A stretch of DNA of 64,000 nt from Haloferax denitrificans ATCC 35960. GTDB lineage: Archaea > Halobacteriota > Halobacteria > Halobacteriales > Haloferacaceae. Position numbers and translations under genes: made by a program. Below, piece by piece: positions 43,260-53,244 of the stretch. Positions within the stretch are counted from its first letter, which is position 1; each line of letters starts with the position of its first letter. The notes under the pieces are model-generated. The model had not been told where the DNA came from. It worked only from the letters and a program-made list of their open reading frames with translations, and ran no database searches. The DNA is taken from contig NZ_AOLP01000009.1 of the NCBI RefSeq assembly GCF_000337795.1, forward strand, positions 310,001 to 374,000. The letters are read 5' to 3'.

Positions 43260-43844
43260 ATGAGTTTGGACAACGTCGTTGAGGACATCCGAGACGAAGC
43301 CCGCGCACGCGCAGAGGACATCAGGCAGGACGGCCAGGAACAGGCAGACGACATCGTCGCCGAGGCCGAGGCCGACGCCGAAGAACTCCTCGAATCGCGG
43401 AAGGCGGACGTCGAGCAACAGCTCGAACGGGAGCGCGAACAGGCGCTCTCCAGCGCGAAGCTCGAAGCCAAGCAGGCTCGACTCAGCGCCCGTCGTGACG
43501 TGCTCCAGCGCGTCCGCGAGCAGGTCGAACACGAACTCGCCGAGCTGGAAGGCGACCGCCGCGAGGAGCTGACCCGCTCGCTTCTCGACGCGGCGTCGGT
43601 CGAGTTCGAAGACGAAGACGAGGTCTTCGTCCACGGCCGCGCCGACGACGAGGAGTTGCTTTCGAGCATCCTCGAAGACTACGACGGCTACGAGTTCGCC
43701 GGCGAGCGCGACTGCCTCGGTGGCGTCGTGGTCGAGGGCTCGAACTCGCGCGTCCGGGTGAACAACACCTTCGACTCGGTCCTCGACACAGTCTGGGAGG
43801 ACAACCTGAAGGAAGTGAGTGCGCGACTGTTCGACGACCAATGA
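43260..43844 (+). CDS. atpE: A-type ATP synthase subunit E
   Basis: A 194-residue peripheral stalk subunit: long N-terminal coiled coil (about 1-100, Glu/Ala/Arg-rich) and a globular C-terminal domain with CLGGVVVEGSNSRVRVNNTFDSVLDTVWEDNL, the E-subunit signature. It binds H along the stalk and links to A and B. Stop overlaps the atpC start by ATGA. Confidence 0.95.
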   Translation: MSLDNVVEDIRDEARARAEDIRQDGQEQADDIVAEAEADAEELLESRKADVEQQLEREREQALSSAKLEAKQARLSARRDVLQRVREQVEHELAELEGDRREELTRSLLDAASVEFEDEDEVFVHGRADDEELLSSILEDYDGYEFAGERDCLGGVVVEGSNSRVRVNNTFDSVLDTVWEDNLKEVSARLFDDQ

Positions 43845-44887
43845 GCACTACAGGCGGCTCGAATCCCGAATACGTCATCGCTCGTGTTCGAGCGCGACGT
43901 AGTGCCCTGTTCGGCGACGAGGAGTACCGCAAACTGGTCCGCATGGGACCGGCCGAAATCGCTCGGTTCATGGAGGAATCGGAGTACGAGACCGAGGTCA
44001 ACGCGCTCGGGAGCCGTTTTTCCGGCGTCGACCTCATCGAGTACGCGCTGAACCGGAATCTGGCGAAGCAGTTCAACGATATCCTCGACTGGGCAGACGG
44101 CCGCCTCTACGACCTCATCGCGCGGTACCTTCGCAAGTTCGACGCGTGGAACGTGAAGACGATTATCCGCGGCGTCTACTCCGGCGCGCCACGGGATGAG
44201 GTCGAATCCGACCTCATCCGTGCCGGCGAGTTCGACGACCGACTCATCTCGCGGCTTCTCGACGCGGGCGAGATGGAGGAGGTCGTCGACCTCCTCTCCG
44301 GTACCATCTTCGGAGACGGCCTCGCGGCCGCCTACGAGGAGTTCGAGGACGTCGGCGTCCTCGTCCCGCTGGAGAACGCGGTCGACCGCGCCTTCTACGA
44401 GCAGTTGCTCGACGGCCTGGTCGTCGGCGAAGAGGCAAAGCAGTACCGCGAGTTCCTCGAAGCCGAAATCGACTTCCGAAACGCCCGCAACGCGCTCCGC
44501 ATCGCCCGAAGCGGTGCCGACCTCGACCCCGTCGACTACTTCATCGAGGGCGGCACGCTGTTCCGCGCGTCGGAGCTCGCGTCGCTGGCGGCCAGTCCGG
44601 ACGAACTGGTGTCGAAGATTCGTGACAGCCGGTACGGCGACCGCCTCTCGACGGCCCTTTCGGACCTCGAAGAGGCCGACAGCCTCATCGGCTTCGAGCG
44701 CGCCCTCGACGCGGCGCTCTTGGAGTACGCGGACACGCTCGGTTACGTGTTCCCGCTTTCTGTCACGCCAATCGTCTCGTACATCCTCGCCAAGGAGCGC
44801 GAGGTCGACAACATCCGGGCCATCGCCCGCGGCCGCGAAGCCGGGCTGGACCCCGATGCAATAGAAGCGGAGCTGGTCATCCTATGA
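43841..44887 (+). CDS. atpC: A-type ATP synthase subunit C
   Basis: A 348-residue subunit related to V-ATPase subunit d, helical throughout, connecting the membrane rotor to the central stalk. The opening NPEYVIARVRARRSALF and later FDAWNVKTIIRGVYSGAP and YILAKEREVDNIRAIARGREAGLD are typical. Overlaps with atpE and atpF indicate translational coupling. Confidence 0.94.
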   Translation: MSTTGGSNPEYVIARVRARRSALFGDEEYRKLVRMGPAEIARFMEESEYETEVNALGSRFSGVDLIEYALNRNLAKQFNDILDWADGRLYDLIARYLRKFDAWNVKTIIRGVYSGAPRDEVESDLIRAGEFDDRLISRLLDAGEMEEVVDLLSGTIFGDGLAAAYEEFEDVGVLVPLENAVDRAFYEQLLDGLVVGEEAKQYREFLEAEIDFRNARNALRIARSGADLDPVDYFIEGGTLFRASELASLAASPDELVSKIRDSRYGDRLSTALSDLEEADSLIGFERALDAALLEYADTLGYVFPLSVTPIVSYILAKEREVDNIRAIARGREAGLDPDAIEAELVIL

Positions 44888-45204
44888 GCCAGGAAATCGC
44901 AGTTATCGGCAGTCCGGACTTCACCACGGGATTCCGGCTTGCGGGCGTCCGCAAGTTCGAGAACGTCCCGGACGAAGCGAAGGACGACGAACTCGACGAG
45001 GCCGTGACGCGGACGCTGGAGGACGAGGACGTCGGCATCATCGTGATGCACGAAGACGACCTCGACCACCTCTCGCGCAACGCGCGGCAGTCGGTCGAGC
45101 GAAGCATCGAGCCGACGCTCGTGACGCTCGGCGGTTCCGGCGGCGCGAGCGGCCTCCGTGACCAGATCAAGAGAGCAATCGGTATCGATCTGATGGACGA
45201 ATAA
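44884..45204 (+). CDS. atpF: A-type ATP synthase subunit F
   Basis: A 106-residue Rossmann-like central stalk subunit: AVIGSPDFTTGFRLAGVRKFENVPDEA and VGIIVMHEDDLDHL, ending in GGASGLRDQIKRAIGIDLMDE. It sits on the rotor shaft with subunit D. Starts within the end of atpC (ATGA overlap). Confidence 0.95.
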   Translation: MSQEIAVIGSPDFTTGFRLAGVRKFENVPDEAKDDELDEAVTRTLEDEDVGIIVMHEDDLDHLSRNARQSVERSIEPTLVTLGGSGGASGLRDQIKRAIGIDLMDE

Positions 45205-45210
45205 CCAAAC

Positions 45211-46971
45211 ATGAGTCAGGCAACACAAGATTCCGTTCGCGAGGACGGTGTCATCGCAAGCGTGAGTGGTCCGGTCGTGACCGCCCGTGGCCTCGACGCC
45301 CGCATGAACGACGTCGTCTACGTCGGCGACGAAGGGCTGATGGGCGAGGTCATCGAAATCGAGGGCGACATCACGACTATTCAGGTGTACGAAGAGACCT
45401 CCGGCGTCGGCCCCGGCGAACCCGTCGAGAGTACGGGCGAACCGCTGACCGTCGACCTCGGTCCCGGGATGATGGACGCCATCTACGACGGCGTTCAGCG
45501 CCCCCTGGACGTGCTGGAGGAGAAGATGAACTCGGCGTTCCTCGACCGCGGTGTCGACGCGCCGGGTATCGACCTCGAAAAGAAGTGGGAGTTCGAACCC
45601 ACCGTCTCCGTTGGCGACGAGGTCGCCTCCGGCGACGTCGTGGGCACGGTCCCCGAGACCGTGACCATCGAACACAAGGTCATGGTCCCGCCGGACTTCG
45701 AGGGCGGCGAGGTCGTCGCCATCGAGGACGGCGAGTTCTCCGTCACCGAGACGGTCGCCGAACTCGACAACGGCGAGGAGATCACGATGCACCAGGAGTG
45801 GCCGGTGCGTCAGGCTCGCCCCGCCGCCGAGAAGAAGACCCCGCGCGAACCGCTCGTGTCGGGACAGCGCATCCTCGACGGGCTGTTCCCCATCGCGAAG
45901 GGCGGTACGGCCGCGATTCCGGGACCGTTCGGCTCCGGAAAGACCGTCACGCAACACCAGCTCGCCAAGTGGGCCGACGCGGACATCGTCGTCTACGTCG
46001 GCTGTGGCGAGCGCGGTAACGAGATGACCGAGGTCATCGAGGACTTCCCGGAACTCGACGACCCGAAGACTGGCAACCCGCTCATGGCCCGGACGTGCCT
46101 CATCGCGAACACGTCCAACATGCCCGTGGCGGCCCGCGAGTCCTGTATCTACACCGGCATCACCATCGCGGAGTACTACCGCGACATGGGATACGACGTT
46201 GCGCTCATGGCCGACTCCACCTCCCGGTGGGCCGAGGCCATGCGCGAGATTTCGTCGCGTCTCGAAGAGATGCCCGGCGAAGAGGGGTACCCCGCGTACC
46301 TCGCCGCGCGTCTCTCCGAGTTCTACGAGCGCGCCGGCTACTTCACGACCGTCAACGGCGAGGAAGGCTCCGTCTCCGTCATCGGCGCGGTTTCGCCGCC
46401 GGGCGGCGACTTCTCCGAGCCGGTCACGCAGAACACCCTGCGTATCGTCAAGACGTTCTGGGCGCTCGACGCGGACCTCGCAGAGCGCCGTCACTTCCCG
46501 GCGATTAACTGGAACGAGTCGTACTCGCTCTACCAAGAGCAGCTCGACCCGTGGTTCGTCGAGAACGTCGAGGACGACTGGGCCGAAGAGCGCCAGTGGG
46601 CCGTCGACGTGCTCGACGAGGAGAACGAACTGCAGGAAATCGTTCAGCTCGTCGGTAAGGACGCCCTGCCGGAGGACCAGCAGTTGACCCTCGAAATCGC
46701 TCGCTACCTCCGCGAGGCGTACCTCCAGCAGAACGCGTTCCACCCGACGGACACGTACTGCTCCCCCGAGAAGACGTACGGAATCCTCACCGCCATCCAC
46801 GCGTTCAACGACGAGGCGTTCAAGGCGCTCGAAGCCGGCGTCCCCGTCGAAGAGATTCAGGCCATCGAGGCGGCTCCCCGGCTGAACCGCATCGGTGTGC
46901 AGGAAGACTGGGAGGCGTACATCGAGGACCTCAAAGCAGAGATCACCGAGCAGCTCCGCGAGCTGTACTGA
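45211..46971 (+). CDS. atpA: A-type ATP synthase catalytic subunit A
   Basis: A 586-residue catalytic subunit. The P-loop GPFGSGKT (about 238-245), the non-homologous insert ([17 protein letters not shown]), [58 protein letters not shown] and the signature [11 protein letters not shown] are intact. It synthesises ATP at the cytoplasmic hexamer. The start follows atpF by 6 nt. Confidence 0.98.
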   Translation: MSQATQDSVREDGVIASVSGPVVTARGLDARMNDVVYVGDEGLMGEVIEIEGDITTIQVYEETSGVGPGEPVESTGEPLTVDLGPGMMDAIYDGVQRPLDVLEEKMNSAFLDRGVDAPGIDLEKKWEFEPTVSVGDEVASGDVVGTVPETVTIEHKVMVPPDFEGGEVVAIEDGEFSVTETVAELDNGEEITMHQEWPVRQARPAAEKKTPREPLVSGQRILDGLFPIAKGGTAAIPGPFGSGKTVTQHQLAKWADADIVVYVGCGERGNEMTEVIEDFPELDDPKTGNPLMARTCLIANTSNMPVAARESCIYTGITIAEYYRDMGYDVALMADSTSRWAEAMREISSRLEEMPGEEGYPAYLAARLSEFYERAGYFTTVNGEEGSVSVIGAVSPPGGDFSEPVTQNTLRIVKTFWALDADLAERRHFPAINWNESYSLYQEQLDPWFVENVEDDWAEERQWAVDVLDEENELQEIVQLVGKDALPEDQQLTLEIARYLREAYLQQNAFHPTDTYCSPEKTYGILTAIHAFNDEAFKALEAGVPVEEIQAIEAAPRLNRIGVQEDWEAYIEDLKAEITEQLRELY

Positions 46972-46975
46972 GACC

Positions 46976-48382
<1,407 letters not shown>

Positions 48383-48511
48383 ACCGCGGCGAACGCCGCG
48401 TTCGTCCCTCGGTTCGATTCTCCTCTTCTATTCGCGCCCCGAATCCTCCGAGCCGCGCGGCCGCGCGTCGCCCGCGAGAACTTCCTTACGTCTCGGCCAC
48501 GACGACTCCGC

Positions 48512-50491
48512 ATGGACGCCACTTCGTCTCCCGCCCGCGTCCTCGCGGTCGTCGGCCCCGCCGTCGACCGGGAGCGAGTCGTGGACGCACTCTCGCCGCT
48601 TTCGGTGTCGGTCGCCGGGTCCGCCGAGGCCGTGGTTCGACGCGCCGAGGCCGAACGGGTCGACTGCGTCGTGCTCGCGACCGACCACCTCGCGGACATC
48701 GAGGCGGTCCACGGTGCAATCGCGGTCCCGCTCGTCGTCGTCGTCCCGCCCGACGGCGACCTCTCGGCGGCGGCCGCCCGCGACGCCGGCGCGGCCGACG
48801 TGGTCCCGGTCGTCGATTCGAACCTCTTCGAGCGACTCCCCGAGCGCGTCGAGAGCGCCGTCGCGTGGCGTCGCCGCGGCGCGGCGGCCGCGAGCAAGAT
48901 AACGGAGGACCTGAAGGAACAGGCGATAGACGAGGCCCCCGTCGGTATCACCGTCGCCGACTGCTCGTTGCCCGACCGACCGCTCGTCTACGTCAACGAG
49001 GCGTTCGAGACGATGACCGGCTACTCGGCCGACGCGGCGCTGGGGCGGAACTGCCGATATCTTCAGGGACCGAACACCGACCCCGAGCGCGTCGCCGAGC
49101 TCCGCCGCGCCATCGAGGCCGAGGAGTCGGCGTCGGTCGAACTGCTGAACTACCGCGCGAACGGCGAGACGTTCTGGAACCGGGTCGACGTCGCGCCGCT
49201 GAGCGGGCCGGACGGCGAGGTGACCCACTACGTCGGCTTCCAGACCGATATCACGGAGCGCGTGCGCGCCGAGGCGGCCGCCGAGCGGTACGCCGCGAGA
49301 GTCGACGAGGAGCGCGCGCGCCTCCAGACGCTCGTCGAGCACATCGAGGGGCTGTTGGCTGACGTGACGAGCGCGCTCGTCCGCGCCGAGAGCAGACGGG
49401 AGCTCGAAGCCGCCGTCTGCGACCGGGTCACCGCCGCCGGCTCGTTCGACTGCGCGTGGGTCGGTCACTGCGACCTCTCGCCGGCGGTCATCGTCCCGAA
49501 CGAGCGGGCCGGAACCGACGCGGGATTCCTCGACGACCTCGAAATCGACCGGTCTGACCCCGACGACCCAACCGCTCGCGCCGCCCAGACGCGGACCGTC
49601 CAGTCGGCGGCGGTCGGCGAGGAGGGTGCCGACGCCGAGACGGTCGTTCCGTTCGACTCGGCCATCGCGGTTCCGCTGGTCCACCGCGACACGCTCTACG
49701 GCGTGTTGACCGTCTACACCGACGCCGCGGAACTCGACGACGAAGTACGGGTGGTGTTCGGGACGCTCGGGCGGGCGGTCGGCGCGGCCATCGACGCCTT
49801 CGAGAGCCGGCGGTCGTTGCTGTCCGACGAGCGGCTCGAACTCGAAATCGAGGTGCGCGACGAGACGCAACCGCTTGTCCGACTCGCCGTCGCGGGGGAG
49901 TGCGCGCTCGACTACGAGGGCGCGGTTTCTCACGACGACGGGACGCTCAGCCTGTTCGTCTCGACGGACCCTCCGACAGACGGACTCGCAGACGATAAGT
50001 TCGAATCGCCCGGCGTGGCCGGCGTGACCCGTCTCCCCCGCGGCGACGGCGTCGGGCTCTACGAGGTCGTCTTCGACGCGGGGTCGCTGACGCACCTCGT
50101 TGCCGACGCGGGCGGGCGGCTTCGCGGCCTCGAAGCCGACCGCGACGGCTGTCGGTTCACCGCGGTCGTCCCGGACCGCGGCGCGGGGCGGGCGCTACTC
50201 GACGACCTCTCGGCGGCGGCCGCCGGCGTCGAACTCCGGGCGGTCAGAGAGCGGTCGGCCCCGCCGCGGACGGGGCGGGGGTTCGCCGCCGACGTGAACG
50301 CGGCGCTCACCGACAGACAGCAGACCGCGCTCCAGCTCGCGCATCTCGGCGGCTTCTTCGAGTGGCCCCACGCCGTGACCGGCGACGAGCTCGCGGCGGC
50401 GATGGACGTCTCGCGGGCGACGTTTCACCAGCACCTCCGCGCGGCTCAGCGAAAGCTCGTCGCCGGCTTTTTCGAGGAGGGGACGCGGTAG
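48512..50491 (+). CDS. LOV-domain, GAF, Bat-type HTH regulator (photosensor-like)
   Basis: A 659-residue soluble regulator inserted between atpB and atpD. N-terminal receiver-like region (about 8-125), then a LOV/PAS domain (about 138-258) with GRNCRYLQGPNTD, where Cys181 is the flavin-adduct cysteine, and NYRANGETFWN plus the VGFQTDIT glutamine, which are FMN-LOV hallmarks. A GAF domain follows (about 275-425) and a Bat-type C-terminal HTH (FHQHLRAAQRKLVAGFFE). It resembles the bacterio-opsin activator family. It could respond to blue light or redox; the target is not known. Confidence 0.9.
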   Translation: MDATSSPARVLAVVGPAVDRERVVDALSPLSVSVAGSAEAVVRRAEAERVDCVVLATDHLADIEAVHGAIAVPLVVVVPPDGDLSAAAARDAGAADVVPVVDSNLFERLPERVESAVAWRRRGAAAASKITEDLKEQAIDEAPVGITVADCSLPDRPLVYVNEAFETMTGYSADAALGRNCRYLQGPNTDPERVAELRRAIEAEESASVELLNYRANGETFWNRVDVAPLSGPDGEVTHYVGFQTDITERVRAEAAAERYAARVDEERARLQTLVEHIEGLLADVTSALVRAESRRELEAAVCDRVTAAGSFDCAWVGHCDLSPAVIVPNERAGTDAGFLDDLEIDRSDPDDPTARAAQTRTVQSAAVGEEGADAETVVPFDSAIAVPLVHRDTLYGVLTVYTDAAELDDEVRVVFGTLGRAVGAAIDAFESRRSLLSDERLELEIEVRDETQPLVRLAVAGECALDYEGAVSHDDGTLSLFVSTDPPTDGLADDKFESPGVAGVTRLPRGDGVGLYEVVFDAGSLTHLVADAGGRLRGLEADRDGCRFTAVVPDRGAGRALLDDLSAAAAGVELRAVRERSAPPRTGRGFAADVNAALTDRQQTALQLAHLGGFFEWPHAVTGDELAAAMDVSRATFHQHLRAAQRKLVAGFFEEGTR

Positions 50492-50625
50492 CGCCGCGCC
50501 GACCGTCGGGAGGCGGCTCGACGGCCCGGTGCTATCAGCGGACCGAGCGTTCCGACCGATTTCGGGCGGTCCGGCCGGCCAGACAGTAAAAGATTAACAC
50601 CCCAGGCGAACAACCCCCGGCAACG

Positions 50626-51315
50626 ATGGCCGAAGACGTCAAGCCGACCCGCAAGAACTTGATGGCGATCGAAGATCGCATCGAACTCTCCGAGCGGGGC
50701 CACGACACGCTCGAACAGAAGCGTGACGGGCTCATCATGGAGTTCATGGACATCCTCGACCAGGCCCAGGACGTGCGGGCCAATCTCAATCAGGACTACG
50801 AGCGCGCGCAGAACAAAATCAACATGGCCCGCGCCATGGAGGGCGACGTGGCGGTCCGCGGCGCGGCCGCCGCGCTGAAGGAGTACCCCGAAATCACGAC
50901 GCAGTCGAAGAACATCATGGGCGTCGTCGTCCCGCAGATCGAGTCCTCGCGCGTGAAAAAGAGCCTCGACCAGCGCGGCTACGGCCTGCTCGGCTCCTCG
51001 GCCCGCATCGACGAGGCCGCCGACGCCTACGAGGAGCTCCTCGAATCCATCATCCTCGCCGCGGAGGTCGAGACGGCGATGAAGAAGATGCTCGAAGAGA
51101 TCGAGACGACGAAGCGCCGCGTCAACGCGCTCGAGTTCAAACTGCTCCCGGAGCTCTACGAGAACCAGGAGTACATCGAGCAGAAGCTCGAAGAACAGGA
51201 GCGCGAGGAGATTTTCCGCCTGAAGAAGATCAAGGCGAAGAAGGAAGAAGAAGAAAAGGAAGAACGCGCCGCGGAGAAGGCGGCCGCTGAAGCGGAAGCG
51301 GCGACGGCTGACTGA
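50626..51315 (+). CDS. atpD: A-type ATP synthase subunit D
   Basis: A 229-residue central stalk subunit (gamma-like), mostly helical: [39 protein letters not shown] at the N-terminus and [44 protein letters not shown] near the C-terminus, with an acidic/Lys-rich tail. It is separated from atpB by the LOV regulator gene; a TATA-like TAAAAGATTAACACC near 50587 gives it its own promoter. Confidence 0.95.
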   Translation: MAEDVKPTRKNLMAIEDRIELSERGHDTLEQKRDGLIMEFMDILDQAQDVRANLNQDYERAQNKINMARAMEGDVAVRGAAAALKEYPEITTQSKNIMGVVVPQIESSRVKKSLDQRGYGLLGSSARIDEAADAYEELLESIILAAEVETAMKKMLEEIETTKRRVNALEFKLLPELYENQEYIEQKLEEQEREEIFRLKKIKAKKEEEEKEERAAEKAAAEAEAATAD

Positions 51316-51403
51316 CCGGACTCGCCCGGTTTCTCTCTCGATTCCGTTTTCTCTCGGTCGGGTCTCCGACCGCTTTTCATCGCACCGGCGCGTAGGGACT
51401 CCC

Positions 51404-51787
51404 ATGTCCTGTCCCGACTGCGACGGCGAACTCGCCGTCTTCGCGGTGCCCGAACCGCTCGAATCCCACGCCCCCGAGGCGGCGCTGACCGTCGGACTGT
51501 GCGCCGACTGCCTCGGACTCTACCCGACCGACGAGCCGGTGACGGAGGGTGATTCGCGGCCGCTCGCGGACGCGCTCCCCGAGGGTGACTCGGGTGCGGC
51601 GGTCGCGCTCCTCGTCGGTATGCTCGACTCGCTGGCGCTCAACCGCGCCGGCATCGTCGACTGCGTCGAGTTCGCCGAGCAGTCGGGGACCGACGTGCAT
51701 CTCACCATCGACCGGCTCCAGCGGGCGGCGACAGACCCGCACTTCGACGTCGCCCGTCGGCAGAGTCAGTTGGACGCGTTCCTCTGA
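51404..51787 (+). CDS. Conserved haloarchaeal zinc-knuckle protein (127 aa)
   Basis: A 127-residue protein starting MSCPDCDGELAVFAVPE with a second CxxC (LCADCLGLYP), a small zinc ribbon of the kind seen in many haloarchaeal proteins, followed by a helical C-terminus (MLDSLALNRAGIVDCVEFAEQSGTDVHLTIDRLQ). It follows atpD by 88 bp. Function unknown. Confidence 0.75.
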   Translation: MSCPDCDGELAVFAVPEPLESHAPEAALTVGLCADCLGLYPTDEPVTEGDSRPLADALPEGDSGAAVALLVGMLDSLALNRAGIVDCVEFAEQSGTDVHLTIDRLQRAATDPHFDVARRQSQLDAFL

Positions 51788-51844
51788 GTCCCGTCGCTCT
51801 GTGCCGTCGAAACCGTGGCGTGAAGACGCCGAGGAGGAGGTCGC

Positions 51845-53089
51845 TTAGACGCCGGTGGAGTACCGGAGGATGCCGGCGATGCCGCCGAACGCGTCGTAGA
51901 GCTGTTCGCCTTTCTCGAAGTCGGTGCTGATGAACTTCGTCTCGGTGCCGCGCTGGTCCGCGAGGTCCATGAGCCACTCGATGACGTCCTCGCGTTCTTT
52001 CAGTTCGGCCTCCGAGCCGCCTTCGCACTCGTGGGTGGGCGTGTCGCGACGGTGGTCGACGAGTTCGTACTCCTCTTGGCCGTCGCAGTCGTAGATGGCG
52101 ATGTCCTTTCGGAGGTCCTCGGAGATGAGGAGGCGGTCGACCGACCCCATCACGAGGTTCTTCCGGGTCGCCTCGAACCCGTAGGTGGACTCGTTGCCGC
52201 GGTGGAGCTTCTCGAAGAACTCCTCCATCTGCTTTTTGTCCTTGATGACCTCCTGGTCGGCCAGCGCGTCCTGCCCGGCGTCGACGAGGTCGTAGAGGCC
52301 GGACTCGTCGGTGTAGGCCACGTCGAACTTCCCGACGACGAGGTCCTGCAGTTCGTGGTGGAGGTAGTCGCCGTCGAGGAACTCGTCTTTCGTCGGCGAG
52401 GGACCGCCCACGAGGATGCCGTCCATCTCGTGTCGCTTGGGGACGAACAGGTCGTTGGCCATGCCGGCGACCTCCTGATAGAAGTTGTCGATGGCTTCGA
52501 GGCGGAGGCGGGCGAAACGCTGGGCGGACTGACCACCTTTGCGCTGTTTGCCGGGGACGAGCGACGAGGCGCTCTTGACCGGCTCGACGCGCTTGCCCTT
52601 GAGCCAGCCGACGTTGGCCTCGCGGCGGTCGAGGACGATGAGGCCGAACAGGCCCTTGTCCATGAGCATGTCCTCGAGCGGCCCGGTGAGGAAGTTCGAG
52701 TCGCAGTGGTACCGGAACGACTGAATCGGCTCCGGCGGGCTTTCGAGCACCTTGGTGACCATCGTCGTCTGGCCGCCGCCGGCGTCGACCGCGCCGGAGA
52801 ACATCACGATGCCGTTGTCCGGCGGGAAGTTCCCGTAGTACCGGAGCCGGTCTTTGATGCTCGTCAGGGCGTCTTGGACGTTCGTTCGCGTCTGCTTCGA
52901 TTTGATGTTAGACGCTTCGCTGTGCTCCGTGATGACGTGTTCGACCACGTCGGAAATCTGCTTGTCTTCGGGGATGTAGATGGTGACGAGCTGAGTTCCC
53001 GACCCTTCGTACTCTCGCAGGTCCTCGATGACCTTCTTGAATTCGTACTTTCGGCGGTCTTCGCTCGCCTCCTCGGCGTCGCTACTCAT
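51845..53089 (-). CDS. prf1: Peptide chain release factor aRF1
   Basis: A 414-residue class I release factor reading all three stop codons. The codon-recognition NIKS motif is at 61-64 (SEASNIKSKQTR) and the catalytic GGQ at 185-187 (KQRKGGQSAQRF), both invariant for eRF1/aRF1. The C-terminal domain has the ligand region for ABCE1 or EF1-like partners. The start was taken at the second of two adjacent Met codons. Confidence 0.96.
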   Translation of the reverse strand: MSSDAEEASEDRRKYEFKKVIEDLREYEGSGTQLVTIYIPEDKQISDVVEHVITEHSEASNIKSKQTRTNVQDALTSIKDRLRYYGNFPPDNGIVMFSGAVDAGGGQTTMVTKVLESPPEPIQSFRYHCDSNFLTGPLEDMLMDKGLFGLIVLDRREANVGWLKGKRVEPVKSASSLVPGKQRKGGQSAQRFARLRLEAIDNFYQEVAGMANDLFVPKRHEMDGILVGGPSPTKDEFLDGDYLHHELQDLVVGKFDVAYTDESGLYDLVDAGQDALADQEVIKDKKQMEEFFEKLHRGNESTYGFEATRKNLVMGSVDRLLISEDLRKDIAIYDCDGQEEYELVDHRRDTPTHECEGGSEAELKEREDVIEWLMDLADQRGTETKFISTDFEKGEQLYDAFGGIAGILRYSTGV

Positions 53090-53203
53090 CACTCCACCTA
53101 GTCCCTCCAGCGGCTAAGTAACCTTTGACTGGGCACGCGCCGCGGTATCTCGCCGCACGAGGGGCCGTACGACACGACTGCGGAGACGGGCGCGGTCGGA
53201 GAA

Positions 53204-53211
53204 CATTTATG
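53204..53211 (+). promoter_or_regulatory. minD4 promoter (TATA box)
   Basis: CATTTATG with a purine-rich GGAGAA upstream (positions about 53196-53211). The predicted transcript start near 53235 is 10 nt ahead of the ATG at 53245, so the in-frame upstream ATG at 53209, which lies inside the box, is not used. Confidence 0.5.
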
Positions 53212-53244
53212 TGGCTGTCACGGGTGGACTTCGACGTTGGAATT

